Source: Nocardia asiatica NBRC 100129 (lineage in GTDB: Bacteria; Actinomycetota; Actinomycetes; Mycobacteriales; Mycobacteriaceae). From it: 64,000 bases of DNA. The position numbers were made by a program, and so were the translations under genes. A model generated the notes under the pieces. That model was not told the origin of the DNA and did no database searches. It saw only the letters and a program-made list of their open reading frames with translations. The stretch covers positions 1-64,000 of the forward strand of contig NZ_BAFS01000209.1 of assembly GCF_000308415.1 (NCBI RefSeq), read 5' to 3'. This document shows positions 1-8,914 of this stretch, piece by piece; the stretch's first letter is position 1; every line of letters begins with the position of its first letter.

Positions 1-104
1 CGGCCTTCGCGGCCGTCGCGCTCGGCGCAGCGGTGTCCGCAGTCTTGGCAATGCGCGCGAAAGAAGTCGCCGTGCGCGGTCTCCCGATAGGAGCGAGCCG
101 ATGA
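1..104 (+). CDS. C-terminal end of an upstream membrane protein, probably MFS transporter (partial)
   Basis: An open frame enters from the window edge (first full codon at base 3) and stops at TGA 102-104, overlapping the next start by ATGA. The 33 visible residues are an Ala/Val-rich helix followed by a basic tail (MRAKEV), as at the end of the last membrane helix of MFS exporters. The family call is an inference from this tail only. The overlap suggests an operon with the next two genes. Confidence 0.45.
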   Translation, partial: AFAAVALGAAVSAVLAMRAKEVAVRGLPIGASR

Positions 105-547
105 CCGAACTGCTGTTCGACCTCACCTTCTGGTTCGCCGCGCCGTTCTGGGCACTGATGATCCTGGCGCCGACGTGGCGGCGGACCGCCTCGATCGTCG
201 CGTCACCGCTCATCTGCCTGCCGCCCCTGCTCGTCTACGCGGTAGTGATCGCACCCGAGATCGGCCCGTTCGCCGCCGCGCTCGTCGACCCGGAACTGTC
301 CGGGCTGCGATCAGTGCTCGGCCAGGAGTCCGGGGCCGCGGCCGCGTGGGCCCACTTCGTGGCCTTCGACCTGTTCCTCGGCCGCTGGATCTTCCAGGAC
401 GGTCGTGCGCGCGGCCGCTCGCCACTGCTGATCAGCCCGCTGCTGCTGCTCACCATCCTGTTCGCGCCGATCGGCGTCCTGCTCTACCTGCTCATCCGGC
501 TCACCCCGAAACCGGCGCCCGACCGGGCTCTCGCCATGGAGGCATGA
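101..547 (+). CDS. ABA4-like (DUF4281) membrane protein
   Basis: 148-residue integral membrane protein with about four hydrophobic segments (around residues 3-20, 30-50, 82-98 and 108-133). The FDLFLGRWIFQDGRARG stretch is characteristic of the ABA4/DUF4281 family, whose plant member acts in neoxanthin formation; bacterial members have no assigned reaction. The start overlaps the stop of the upstream gene (ATGA) and its own stop overlaps the DoxX-like gene, so the three are probably co-translated. The substrate is unknown. Confidence 0.7.
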   Translation: MTELLFDLTFWFAAPFWALMILAPTWRRTASIVASPLICLPPLLVYAVVIAPEIGPFAAALVDPELSGLRSVLGQESGAAAAWAHFVAFDLFLGRWIFQDGRARGRSPLLISPLLLLTILFAPIGVLLYLLIRLTPKPAPDRALAMEA

Positions 548-1077
548 TGGAAACCCTCGTCGTTCTGCTCACCACCCTGTTGCTGCTGCGCACGGCAGGC
601 GCCCTCGGCGCGCGCCGGTTCGGCGACTGGCCGACCTGCGGCGCCTACGCCCTCGGCGTGATGCTGATCATGACCGGCACCACGCATTTCCTCCCCGAGG
701 CGTTCGCCGGCTCCCCCGCCCCGACCCATGCCGATTTCCTCCCGATGGTGCCGCCGTTCGTCCCGTTCCCCGGCCTGATGATCTACCTGACCGGGGTGCT
801 GGAACTGCTCGGCGCGGTAGGCCTGTTCCTCGCCAGGACACGCCGGCCCGCGGGGCTGGGGCTGGCCGCCCTGTTCGTGGCGATGCTGCCCGCCAATATC
901 CATGTGGCCGTATCCGGCATTCCGTTCAACGGCGCACCCGCGACACCCCTGTGGATACGCATCCCGGAACAGGCGCTGTACATAGGCATCGCCTTGTGGG
1001 CAGCGGGTGTCCTGCGGTTCCCGCGACAAGACCGAAGCCGTCAGGCCGGTAGCGCCGCGAGCCATCGGATGGCCTGA
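544..1077 (+). CDS. DoxX-like small membrane protein
   Basis: 177 residues, four predicted membrane helices. The TGTTHF motif near residue 40 and the GVLELLGAVGLFL helix resemble DoxX/DoxD-like proteins. Two ATG codons stand in tandem (544 and 547); 544 overlaps the stop of the ABA4-like gene. DoxX-like proteins are linked to redox or quinone chemistry in some bacteria, but no specific reaction can be assigned here. It closes an apparent three-gene membrane-protein operon. Confidence 0.65.
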   Translation: MMETLVVLLTTLLLLRTAGALGARRFGDWPTCGAYALGVMLIMTGTTHFLPEAFAGSPAPTHADFLPMVPPFVPFPGLMIYLTGVLELLGAVGLFLARTRRPAGLGLAALFVAMLPANIHVAVSGIPFNGAPATPLWIRIPEQALYIGIALWAAGVLRFPRQDRSRQAGSAASHRMA

Positions 1078-1089
1078 TCGACGGCCATT

Positions 1090-1102
1090 CCATACGGTAT
1101 GG
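1090..1102. promoter_or_regulatory. Palindromic candidate TetR operator
   Basis: CCATACGGTATGG is a perfect palindrome around a central G, 28 bases before the start of the TetR gene at 1131 and overlapping its likely -10 region. This fits an autoregulatory operator. Inferred from position and symmetry. Confidence 0.5.
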
Positions 1103-1130
1103 TATGTTCGGGTGCGGCTGAGGAGGTCGG

Positions 1131-1676
1131 ATGGGCAAGCGGGATTGGCTCGACGCCGGATTGGCGGTGCTGGCCGAGGACGGGGCACGGGCGCTCACCG
1201 TGGAGCGGTTGTGCGCCGACCTCGGCCTGACGAAAGGGTCGTTCTATCACCATTTCCGAGGCATGGCCGGTTACCAGGCCGACCTGCTCGACCACTTCGA
1301 GACCGAGTACACCGGTCGCTACATCACCGAAACCGAGCGGCACGACGCCCCGGCGGCCGACAAGCTGGCCCGGCTGGCGGATCTCGTACTCGCCGCCCAG
1401 GACGCGGACAACGCGGTAGAGATCGCCCTGCGCGCCTGGGCGATGCAGGACCCGCAGGTCTACCGAGTCCAGCAGCGTGTGGACCGCAGACGAGTCGAGT
1501 ATCTCGAGTCCCTGTTGGGCGACATCGCCGCAGACGGCTCCGAGATCCGGCCTCTGGCGCGCCTGCTCTATCTCGCGCTGGTGGGCGCGCAGCAGGTCGT
1601 TCCCCCGCTGCCCGCCGCGGAGATCGCCGACCTCTACGCCTTGGTGCTGCGCCTGGCGATCCGGAAGGAGAACTGA
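1131..1676 (+). CDS. TetR/AcrR family transcriptional regulator
   Basis: 181 residues. The N-terminal 50 residues form a TetR helix-turn-helix (LCADLGLTKGSFYHHFRG); the rest is an all-helical ligand-binding domain. The start has a good ribosome site (AGGAGG at 1121-1126). It sits behind a palindrome and its stop overlaps the next gene by one base, so it probably represses itself and the small membrane protein that follows. Ligand unknown. Confidence 0.9.
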   Translation: MGKRDWLDAGLAVLAEDGARALTVERLCADLGLTKGSFYHHFRGMAGYQADLLDHFETEYTGRYITETERHDAPAADKLARLADLVLAAQDADNAVEIALRAWAMQDPQVYRVQQRVDRRRVEYLESLLGDIAADGSEIRPLARLLYLALVGAQQVVPPLPAAEIADLYALVLRLAIRKEN

Positions 1677-2101
1677 TGCCCGCGCTCGGCCCCTGGGTAC
1701 CGCGCCTGATCTTCGCGACGGCGGCAATTCATTTCGGCTACGCGTTCATCCAGCCCAACGACTGGTCCGGCATCGCCGCCGGAGGATTCCTGGCGACCGC
1801 CTCCGACACCAGCGATCCCAGCTACTTCGCCCGCGACGCGAGCGTGTGGTTCATGATGTGCGGCATCGCGCTGCTGTCCATCGGCGCCCTCACCCGCAAC
1901 GCGCTCACTGCCACCGGACGCGTTCCTGCGCACGTCGGCTGGTGCCTGATCGCGATCGGAATCCCTTTGACCGTCATCTATTTCCCGGTCACCGGTGGCT
2001 GGCTGATGCTCGCGATCGGAGCGGTGGCACTGGCCGCGGCCTACCGCCCAGGTCCAGCCTGGCCGGTGACGGCGCACCGGCGCGGACCCGCGCCGCACTG
2101 A
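1676..2101 (+). CDS. Small four-helix membrane protein (DUF6463-like)
   Basis: 141 residues with four hydrophobic segments and a HFGYAFIQPNDWSGI loop; this layout matches the DUF6463-type small membrane proteins that often follow TetR genes. The ATG at 1676 shares its A with the stop of the TetR gene, so translation is coupled. Function is not known; a membrane target of the adjacent TetR regulator is an inference from the operon. Confidence 0.6.
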   Translation: MPALGPWVPRLIFATAAIHFGYAFIQPNDWSGIAAGGFLATASDTSDPSYFARDASVWFMMCGIALLSIGALTRNALTATGRVPAHVGWCLIAIGIPLTVIYFPVTGGWLMLAIGAVALAAAYRPGPAWPVTAHRRGPAPH

Positions 2102-2193
2102 AAATTATTGCTTGCGAGAGCATTTCACGCTGGCAATGATCGGAATCGCGTCAGTGGCCCGAGTACGGCGACCCGGGTGGGTACAACGGAATC

Positions 2194-3147
2194 GTGAGTG
2201 CTTCCAAGTATTTCGGTTCGCTCGTCAGTGCGCTGGCGACCGCTGTGGCGGTATCCGTCCTCTCCGTTCATCCTGCCCAAGCCGAATCCGCCCGGTCGCG
2301 CGTGGTCGCGGAAGTTCCGCTCGGTGGCTCGGCGTCCCAGATCGACGTCTACTCGCCGTCCATGGACCGGGTGGTCACCAATCGGGTGATCCGCGCGGCG
2401 GGCGGCGGGCCCGCGCCCACGCTGTATCTGCTCACCGGAATCGGCGGTGGGGTAGACGGGATCTCGTGGTGGGACGACACCGACGTCCGCGAGTTCTTCG
2501 CCGGCAAGCACGTCAACGTGGTGATGCCGGTAGGCGGCGCCTACAGCCTGTACACCGACTGGCTCGCCGACGATCCTGCGGTCGGACGCAATCGCTGGCA
2601 GACCTACCTCACGCGGGAGCTTCCGGTGGCGCTCGACACCGAACTCGGCGCGACCGGACGCAACGCGATCGCCGGAGTGTCGATGAGCGCGGCCTCCGCG
2701 ATCGACCTCGCGATCCAGGCGCCCGAGGTGTACAGCGCGGTGGCGGCCTACAGCGGCTGCCCCTGGGCGGCGGACGCGGCCGGCGCGGCGATGGTCTCCG
2801 CGCAGGTCATCCGCGGCGGGGGCAACCCGGCCAACCTGTGGGGCTCGCCCGGCGACGCGATCTGGCGGGCACACGACGCGTTCGCCAACGCGACCGCGCT
2901 GGCCGGCAAGACCATCTACTTGTCGGCCGCGACCGGCACTCCGGGCCCGATCGACCGAGGTGGTCTGCCCTTCCCGCCGCTCGAGGCGATCGCGAGTTCC
3001 TGCACAGCGGCTTTCGCCGATCGCCTGGAACAGCTCGGGCTGCCAGCGATTCATGTCAACCGCCCGGAGGGCTCGCATACGTGGGGGCAGTTCGAGACCG
3101 ACCTGCACGATTCCTGGCCCCACCTGGCCCGCGCGCTCGGCGCCTGA
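2194..3147 (+). CDS. Antigen-85-like mycolyltransferase / esterase family protein, secreted
   Basis: 317 residues. A Sec signal peptide (residues 1-30, ending HPAQA) is followed by an alpha/beta-hydrolase esterase domain. The nucleophile is probably Ser163 in GVSMSAAS, equivalent to the GLSM motif of Ag85, and the catalytic His lies in GSHTWGQFE. Family members transfer mycolic acids between trehalose esters and arabinogalactan in the cell envelope. GTG start. This gene is the strongest marker in the window for a mycolate-containing host. Substrate inferred from family. Confidence 0.85.
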   Translation: MSASKYFGSLVSALATAVAVSVLSVHPAQAESARSRVVAEVPLGGSASQIDVYSPSMDRVVTNRVIRAAGGGPAPTLYLLTGIGGGVDGISWWDDTDVREFFAGKHVNVVMPVGGAYSLYTDWLADDPAVGRNRWQTYLTRELPVALDTELGATGRNAIAGVSMSAASAIDLAIQAPEVYSAVAAYSGCPWAADAAGAAMVSAQVIRGGGNPANLWGSPGDAIWRAHDAFANATALAGKTIYLSAATGTPGPIDRGGLPFPPLEAIASSCTAAFADRLEQLGLPAIHVNRPEGSHTWGQFETDLHDSWPHLARALGA

Positions 3148-3152
3148 CCGAA

Positions 3153-4571
3153 CTATCTCGCCTCCTCGGCCAAGGCACTCGGTTCGGCCTCGGCGGCGGT
3201 CTCGGTAGACGGAACGCGCAGCACCAGGACCGTGAGAAGGCAGCCGAGCAGTGCCAGCGTGGCCGCGGCGGCGAAGCCCGCGCGGATCCCGTCCGCCGAA
3301 GAGCCGCCCGCTTTTTCGGCCACCGTCTGCGCGAGCAGGAGCACGGCCGTGACGCCGATCCCGGAGCCGACCCGCTGCGCGGTGTTGACAACGCCCGCGG
3401 CGATGCCGCGATCCGCCTCGTCCACCGCCGTGACGGCAGGCACGGTGACGCCCACGAACGCGGCCGGTAGCCCCAGGCCGAGAACGATCGCCCCCGGCAG
3501 CACATCGATGAGATATGAGGCCTGCTCGGGTAACCGGGCGAACCAGGCCAATGCCGCCGTCTGCAGCGCCATACCGGCGGTCAGCACACCGCGGGGGCCG
3601 ATCTTCGCCAGCGCGAACGGGATGAGCGTACGGGAGACGACGATATTGACCACCGCGACCGGCAACACCGCCAGTCCCGACAACGTCGGACTGTAGCCCT
3701 GGATGTTCTGCAGATACAGGGCGAGCAGGGCGAACGCGGGCACGTGCGCCGCGCCGACGAGCGCGTTCACCGCCGAGGAACCACTCACCTGGCGAATCGC
3801 GAACAGCCGCAACGGCATCAGCGGGTGCGGGCTGCGCAGTTCGATGACCAAGAAGCCCGCGAAGAGGGCGGCGCCGAGGGCGAGCAGTGCCGAGGCCAGT
3901 GTCCGGGTGCCCGGATCGCCCCACGCGCCGATCGAGTAACCGATGATCAGCAGCGCGCCGGTTCCGGTGAGCGCACCGGGGACATCGAGCCTTCCCGCCG
4001 CGGCCGTGCTCGTGGAGTCCGAAGGCAGAGCGCGCAGCAGTGCCAGCGCGAGCAGCCCGACGGGCAGATTGATCAGGAAGATCGACGGCCAGCCGAAACC
4101 GTCGGTCAGCGGACCGCCCACCGCGGTGCCGATCGCCGCACCGGCGGCGCCCATCGCGCTCCACACTCCGAATGCCCGGCGTCGCGCGGCGGGATCGGTG
4201 AACGCGGTGGTCAGCAGCGCCAGTTGCGCCGGAATCACCACGGCCGCGCCGATGCCCTGCGCGGCCCGCGCGGCGATCAGCAGCCACGCCGTGCCCGCCA
4301 AGCCGGCCAGGGCGGATGCCACGGTGAAGACCGCCAGACCCACGCCGAACATGCGGCGCGGCCCGTACAGGTCCGCCGCGCGCCCGCCCAGCAGCATGAA
4401 CCCGCCGAAGGCGAGCAGATAGGCATTCGTCACCCAGCCCAGCCCGGCGGCGCCCAAGTCGAAGTGGTTGCCGATCTCCGGCAGCGCCACGTTCAGCACC
4501 GTGGTGTCCAGGAAGATCACCAACTCGACCACGGTGAGCAACAGCAGCCGCAAGCGCCCTATCCCGCCCAT
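3153..4571 (-). CDS. MFS drug-efflux transporter (DHA2, 14-helix type)
   Basis: 472 residues from the ATG at 4571, chosen over the GTG at 4580 because the ribosome site GAAAGG (4585-4580) lies 8 bases before the ATG and overlaps the GTG. Family motifs include FLDTTVLNVALPEIG in the first helix, GRAADLYGPRR in the loop after helix 2 and ARAAQGIGAA before helix 4; about 14 hydrophobic segments. Such proteins export drugs or other hydrophobic compounds with the proton gradient. It is divergent from a TetR gene with two palindromes between them, the usual repressor-pump pair. Confidence 0.88.
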   Translation of the reverse strand: MGGIGRLRLLLLTVVELVIFLDTTVLNVALPEIGNHFDLGAAGLGWVTNAYLLAFGGFMLLGGRAADLYGPRRMFGVGLAVFTVASALAGLAGTAWLLIAARAAQGIGAAVVIPAQLALLTTAFTDPAARRRAFGVWSAMGAAGAAIGTAVGGPLTDGFGWPSIFLINLPVGLLALALLRALPSDSTSTAAAGRLDVPGALTGTGALLIIGYSIGAWGDPGTRTLASALLALGAALFAGFLVIELRSPHPLMPLRLFAIRQVSGSSAVNALVGAAHVPAFALLALYLQNIQGYSPTLSGLAVLPVAVVNIVVSRTLIPFALAKIGPRGVLTAGMALQTAALAWFARLPEQASYLIDVLPGAIVLGLGLPAAFVGVTVPAVTAVDEADRGIAAGVVNTAQRVGSGIGVTAVLLLAQTVAEKAGGSSADGIRAGFAAAATLALLGCLLTVLVLRVPSTETAAEAEPSALAEEAR

Positions 4572-4586
4572 CACACACACCTTTCA

Positions 4587-4632
4587 CTAGAGCATCGGTA
4601 TAGCGAGATAATTCACTAGAGCACCGCTTTAG
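4587..4632. promoter_or_regulatory. Pair of TetR-type operator palindromes between pump and repressor
   Basis: Two 17-base sites 29 bases apart: CTAGAGCATCGGTATAG (4587-4603) and CTAGAGCACCGCTTTAG (4616-4632). The second is an imperfect palindrome (CTARAGC-N3-GCTYTAG); the first is the weaker copy. Each lies close to one of the two divergent starts (4571 and 4642). Very likely bound by the TetR protein encoded at 4642; inference from symmetry and position. Confidence 0.6.
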
Positions 4633-4641
4633 TCAAGTAGA

Positions 4642-5271
4642 ATGCCGTCCATGTCGAAGAACACCGGAGTGCGCGCGGCCCGAACCTCGGCCAACCGGGC
4701 TCGCATGCTGAGCGCGGCGCGGGAACTGTTCACCACCCGCGGCTACACCGCGACCACCATGAAGGCCATCGCCGATGTAGCCGGAATGGCCGTGCAGACC
4801 CTGTACTTCACCTTCGCCACCAAGCGCGCGATCCTGGCGGAGCTGCTCGACGTGGAAATCGCCGGCGACACCGAGCCCGTCGCCACGCTGGACCGGCCGT
4901 GGTTCGCCGAGGCCGTGGCCGCACCTCCGCTGGAGCAGATCCGGCTCCAGGTGGCGGCCGCCGGGGCGATCCTCGCTCGGGTCACTCCCCTGCTGGAAGC
5001 CGTCCGCTCGGCCGCGGCGACCGATACGGAATTGGCCGAACTGTGGCAGACCAATATCGCCCAGCGCCATACCGTGCAGCACCGCCTCGCCGCGGCGCTG
5101 GCCGCCAAATCCCCACTGCGCGAAGGAATCGACGCCGAGCGCGCCGCCGACATCGCCTTGGTCGTCCTCGCACCCGAGACCTATCACCTGCTCGTCCACC
5201 ACCAGGGCTGGACCAGCCAGGATTGGGAGAAATGGGCCGTCGACGCCCTGGTCCGTCAGTTACTGCCCTGA
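4642..5271 (+). CDS. TetR/AcrR family regulator of the divergent MFS pump
   Basis: 209 residues with TetR helix-turn-helix at about 20-65 (IADVAGMAVQTLYFTFATK) and a helical C-terminal domain. Two starts are possible (ATG 4642, or ATG 4651 after three codons); no clear ribosome site is visible, so the message may be nearly leaderless. It is divergent from the MFS gene and separated from it only by the two palindromes. Its 3' end overlaps the following convergent gene by 16 bases. Confidence 0.88.
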   Translation: MPSMSKNTGVRAARTSANRARMLSAARELFTTRGYTATTMKAIADVAGMAVQTLYFTFATKRAILAELLDVEIAGDTEPVATLDRPWFAEAVAAPPLEQIRLQVAAAGAILARVTPLLEAVRSAAATDTELAELWQTNIAQRHTVQHRLAAALAAKSPLREGIDAERAADIALVVLAPETYHLLVHHQGWTSQDWEKWAVDALVRQLLP

Positions 5272-6396
5272 TCGACGAGCGGTCGCTTCGGATCGGGCCA
5301 CTCCAGGAGCCGGGATCGCCGCATCCGCGACGCGAGGACGAGCGCCGAGCCGAGAGCGACGAGAAGCGCTGCCACAGCGAAGGTTCCGTGCGCGCCTCGC
5401 GCGACCTGCTCCGGCGCGGCGGTGGTGACATCGCCGGAGCCCGCCGCGATGGCGAAGACAGCACCCATGACCGATGCGCCGGTGATGAGACCCAGATTCC
5501 GGGCGAGATTCAGCATGCCGGAGACCACACCGCGTTGGTGCGGGGCGACGTCTTTCATTACGGCCGTGTTGTTGGCCGCTTGGAACAGCGCGTAGCCGGA
5601 AGTCGTGATCACCAATGGCAGCACGTATCCGATGGCCCCGATGGACGCGGGCAGCACCGCGAGCGTGGCGGAGCCGCCGATGACGCCGCCGAGCCCGACG
5701 ACGACCATGGTCGCGGCGCCGAAGCGATCGGCGGCACGGCCCGCGGGCACACCGGTGAGCGCGGACACGACCGGGCCCGCCGACATCACCGGTCCGACGA
5801 GGGCGGGATCGAGGTGCAGGGCACGGGACAGGTGGAAGGGTCCCACGACGAGCGTGGTCATCACGACCATCGAGACCAGCGCACTGGTGGTCAGACCGGC
5901 GGCCAGGACGGGATCGCGCAACATCGCGAGGGTGAGCAGCGGCGCGGACACGCGGCGCTCCACTAGGACGAACAGTCCCAGGCACACCGCCGAAGCGCCG
6001 AGCAATCCGATGCCGAGCGGGCCGAACGACGTCCCCTCGATCGTCATGGCCAGCGCGTAGCCGCCCAGGGTGACGGCCAACAACACCGTGCCGAGAACGT
6101 CGAAACGCGCACGTGCCGCATCGGTCGCGGGGACGGAAACCGGCAGCACCCGGGTCGACAGCGCGAGTGCGAGCAGCCCGAGCGGCACGACGACGAGGAA
6201 GATGGCCCGCCAGCCGAATGCCGTGATGAGGATTCCGCCGAGGGAGGGCCCCAGCGCGGTGCCCACCGCCGACATCGTCCCGAGCATGCCCATGGCGCTG
6301 CCGGTGCGCTCCATCGGAACGATTTCCCCGACGAAGGCCATGGTCAGCGCCATCATGCACGCCGCGCCCGCGCCCTGCAGGCCGCGCGCGGCGAGT
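5256..6396 (-). pseudogene. 5'-truncated MFS transporter
   Basis: About 380 residues of a DHA2-type MFS exporter remain. The frame begins abruptly at the loop before helix 4 (AARGLQGAGAACMMALTMA) and lacks the first three helices and their motifs (roughly 100 residues); a usable ATG at 6356 is internal to the family. At 6390-6396 the sequence switches to an oppositely oriented LysR fragment, so the front was removed by a deletion. Such a protein is very unlikely to be functional. Confidence 0.75.
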
Positions 6397-6751
6397 GATC
6401 GAGCGCGAGCTGCCCCCGGACATCGCGAGCACGCCGCTGTTCACCGACCGCTTCATCGGGGTGGTGCGCGGCGAGCATCCGCTCGCCACAGGGGTCGTCA
6501 CGACGGCCCGCTATGCCTCCGCACGGCACGTGCACATCTCCCGGCGGGGATTGCGCGAGGGCCTGGTCGACGAGGCTCTGCACCCCACCGGCCATCGACG
6601 CGACATCGTGACGGTCGTGGACGGCTTCGGCGCCGCACTGGCGCTGGCACGAGCCTCGGACCTGGGCCGTAGTCGATCGCTCCCGGAAACGGCGATACCC
6701 GGGTGCCGCAGCTCGCCGCCTCGAGCTCACTGCATCCCCGACAAGCCATAG
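6395..6751 (+). pseudogene. LysR-type regulator, C-terminal fragment
   Basis: The frame encodes the second half of a LysR effector-binding domain: LPPDIASTPLFTDRFIGVVR, then the HPLA motif and VTVVDGFGAALALARASDL. The DNA-binding half is absent, and after about residue 85 the sequence no longer looks like the family (possible further frameshift). With the truncated MFS gene it marks one deletion across what was a divergent LysR-MFS pair. Confidence 0.65.
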
Positions 6752-6906
6752 CCGTCCGACGTTCACACCCCCGAGGTCTCCTCGAACGCTTGCGGCAGCG
6801 ATGCCCGATAGATGCGCAGCTTGCGAGCGCGGAGGATCGCCTACTCGGCCGACCACCCGCAGCGTCGCTTCCCTGCCGCCCGTTGAGCATCGACTCGTTC
6901 TCCCAA

Positions 6907-6954
6907 AACTAGCAGCGCAAGTTTCGCTCCACAGTGCGACTAGCGGCGCAAGTT
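6907..6954. promoter_or_regulatory. Two TetR-type operator repeats upstream of the 7002 regulator
   Basis: AACTAGCAGCGCAAGTT (6907-6923) and GACTAGCGGCGCAAGTT (6938-6954) are near-identical direct repeats 31 bases apart; each is an imperfect palindrome of the form AACT-N-GC-N3-GC-N-AGTT. They sit 50-95 bases before the TetR start and probably serve autoregulation. No intact target pump remains beside it. The rest of 6752-7001 shows no gene. Confidence 0.5.
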
Positions 6955-7001
6955 CTTGTCGGCCGCCTGCGAGAATGCGGAAGACCGAAAAGGAGACGCC
7001 C

Positions 7002-7652
7002 ATGGCCCGACCGCGGCGGCCGCTACTGACCCGCGACCGCATCATCGAGACCGCGCTCGCCCTCGTCGACGCCGAGGGACTCGCCGCCGTCTCCACGCGG
7101 CGGCTGGCCACCGAACTCGGGGTGCAGGGACCGTCGCTGTACAACCATGTGCGCACCAAGGACGACCTCATCGATGCCGTGGTCGACGCGGTACTCGGCG
7201 AGGTCGACATCTCGATGTTCGACGGACTCTCGGCCCGGAACCCGAACTGGCGCTCAGCACTGAGCGCTTGGGCACGCTCGTACCGGACCGCGATGGCCGC
7301 GCACCCGCACATCGTCCCCGCACTGGCCGGCGGCCCCCGCCACCGGCCCAACGCGCTGCGCATGGCCGACGCCGTCTTCGGCGGCCTCGTCGCGGCGGGC
7401 TGGCCGCGCCGCGAGGCCACGACGGTCGGGACCACCATGCGGTACTTCCTCACCGGAGCGTCGCTGGGCTCGTTCGCCGCAGGCTTCCCCGCCGACGCCG
7501 CAGTGTACGCCGACGCCTACCCGCATCTGAACGAGGCGCATCTGCTGGCCGAGCGGCAGCAACGGCTCGATCGGGACGCCTTCGAAGTAGGTCTGGAATC
7601 GCTGCTCGACGGACTGGAGAGCCGTTACCGGCTACTCGCCGGTGGCGGGTAA
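7002..7652 (+). CDS. TetR family regulator with TetR-type C-terminal domain
   Basis: 216 residues. DNA-binding domain at residues 5-55 (RLATELGVQGPSLYNHVRTK), then the long helical C-terminal domain of the TetR_C_1 group. The start is fixed by AGGAGA at 6991-6996; longer in-frame extensions upstream have no ribosome site. Its former target may have been the now truncated MFS gene. A 6-bp-stem hairpin (7659-7675) follows the stop. Confidence 0.88.
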   Translation: MARPRRPLLTRDRIIETALALVDAEGLAAVSTRRLATELGVQGPSLYNHVRTKDDLIDAVVDAVLGEVDISMFDGLSARNPNWRSALSAWARSYRTAMAAHPHIVPALAGGPRHRPNALRMADAVFGGLVAAGWPRREATTVGTTMRYFLTGASLGSFAAGFPADAAVYADAYPHLNEAHLLAERQQRLDRDAFEVGLESLLDGLESRYRLLAGGG

Positions 7653-7784
7653 CTCGATCGCCGCGAAATGCGGCGTCGCGAGGCGCGAACGGTCTGGAAA
7701 CGCTGTGCGTCGGCGGCGGTCAGGGGAACGCGGCCATCTTCGAACGCTCGACCGCTCGTCCAGGAGACAGTCGGCCGGGCTGGG

Positions 7785-8096
7785 CTACCGGTCGAACTCG
7801 GCGCTCGATCGGCTGTCGCCGGGTCCGGACCGAACGTGCCCGGCACCGGTCAGCCGACACTGACCGTCCACACACGAACGCCGCAATCGGCCTCGGGAGA
7901 CGGTCTGCATCAAGCCGATCGCCCAGCACGTCGGGCACCCGCGCAGCGCGAGCAGGCCCGCCGGTGCGAGCAGCAGGCTGTACGCGCCGAGCACAGGCAG
8001 CAGCGCGATCGCGCCGATCAGCGCACCGAAGCCGACGACGCCGCGGATCAGGTGCCGGGGCACCGAGGCGCTGGCGAAGTCGCGATCGTCAGTCAT
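7785..8096 (-). CDS. Small membrane protein, YgaP-transmembrane (DUF2892)-like
   Basis: 103 residues. Two hydrophobic helices (about 20-50) are followed by GCPTCWAIGLMQTVSRG, a Cys-rich segment typical of the DUF2892/YgaP membrane domain, and a final CVDGQCRL stretch. About 20 unrelated residues follow before the stop. The start (ATG 8096, or GTG 8099) overlaps the stop of the sigma-factor gene, so the two are co-translated. The Cys pairs suggest a redox or sulfur-related role; this is inference. Confidence 0.6.
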   Translation of the reverse strand: MTDDRDFASASVPRHLIRGVVGFGALIGAIALLPVLGAYSLLLAPAGLLALRGCPTCWAIGLMQTVSRGRLRRSCVDGQCRLTGAGHVRSGPGDSRSSAEFDR

Positions 8097-8655
8097 CACG
8101 TTCGTTCCTCTCCGAAGCCGGGTGCGGTGGGTTGCGCAGCTGGTGCTGGACCGCCGCCCGGGCGCGGTGCAGCCGTGACTTCATCGCCGCCAGGCTGAGA
8201 CCGAGCCTGCCCGCGACCATCCGGCCGCTGTATCCCTGTACGTCGCGCATGATCAGCACTCGCCGCTGGTCGGCGGGCAGCGCGGCGATCGCCGCCGCCA
8301 CCCGGCCCGCTTCCAGCCGCAGCACGGCCTCGTCCTCCGCCGACGCCACGGCGGAATCCGGCATCGGTTCGGGTCGCCGTGTCATCGTTCGCCACTGCCG
8401 CAGACACTCGTTGCGGACGATGCGGAACATCCACGACGCCAGCGCGCCGGAGGCCCGCAACGTCCCGATCTTGCGATAGAGGATGATCAGCGCTTCCTGT
8501 GCCGCGTCCTCCGCGTCTTCGGCGGAGGCGCACAGTGTGTGAGCGAACCGCCGCACGTGCGGGTAGGAGCCCGAGACCAGGGCGGTGATCGCCGCGGCGT
8601 CGCCTTCTCGCGCGGCGGTGACCAATCGCTCGTCGGGCCAGGTCCGGTCAGTCAC
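8089..8655 (-). CDS. ECF-type RNA polymerase sigma factor
   Basis: 188 residues. Region 2 carries AEDAEDAAQEALIILYRKIG and region 4 carries ALPADQRRVLIMRDVQGYSG followed by a helix-turn-helix (VAGRLGLSLAAMKSRLHRAR). No anti-sigma domain is fused. GTG start at 8655, overlapping a short membrane ORF; the DUF2892-like gene downstream overlaps its stop. The downstream small Cys-rich membrane protein may modulate it. Target promoters unknown. Confidence 0.9.
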   Translation of the reverse strand: MTDRTWPDERLVTAAREGDAAAITALVSGSYPHVRRFAHTLCASAEDAEDAAQEALIILYRKIGTLRASGALASWMFRIVRNECLRQWRTMTRRPEPMPDSAVASAEDEAVLRLEAGRVAAAIAALPADQRRVLIMRDVQGYSGRMVAGRLGLSLAAMKSRLHRARAAVQHQLRNPPHPASERNERDD

Positions 8656-8863
8656 GGGAGCGGCTCCGGCGACGCAGCAGCGTCACGCTACACCAGCAGA
8701 CCAGCACGGCGGCGACAGCGACGGCGGCAATGATCACAACGACCTCCTCGATAGGTGCCGACCCGGTTACCGGCACGACTATGAGAGGACCGAACGTCAC
8801 AGAAGGATTCACATCGATCACCGGACCGTCTGCGCCATGCGGAATCCGGGCAAGTGGTCCCAC
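8648..8863 (-). CDS. Short possible membrane protein upstream of the sigma factor
   Basis: 71 codons from a GTG, with one clear hydrophobic helix (VVVIIAAVAVAAVLV) and a basic tail (RRRSRSR). Its stop overlaps the sigma-factor start by 8 bases, the geometry of coupled genes. No family recognised and no clear ribosome site, so the true start is uncertain. It could be a leader peptide or a small anti-sigma-like protein. Reported with low confidence. Confidence 0.3.
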   Translation of the reverse strand: MGPLARIPHGADGPVIDVNPSVTFGPLIVVPVTGSAPIEEVVVIIAAVAVAAVLVCWCSVTLLRRRSRSRD

Positions 8864-8914
8864 TGACCGACGCGAGTCCGCACAGCTCGAGGGCGTGGCC
8901 GCGACGGCCCCGGC

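Noticed and set aside
2125..4587. 820-codon open frame on the minus strand
   Set aside because: It overlaps the mycolyltransferase gene and the MFS gene in another frame; its product is Arg/Gly-rich without motifs. A shadow caused by high GC.
6956..8479. 507-codon plus-strand frame
   Set aside because: Runs out of frame over the TetR, DUF2892-like and sigma genes; composition is Arg/Ala-rich and repetitive. Not a gene.
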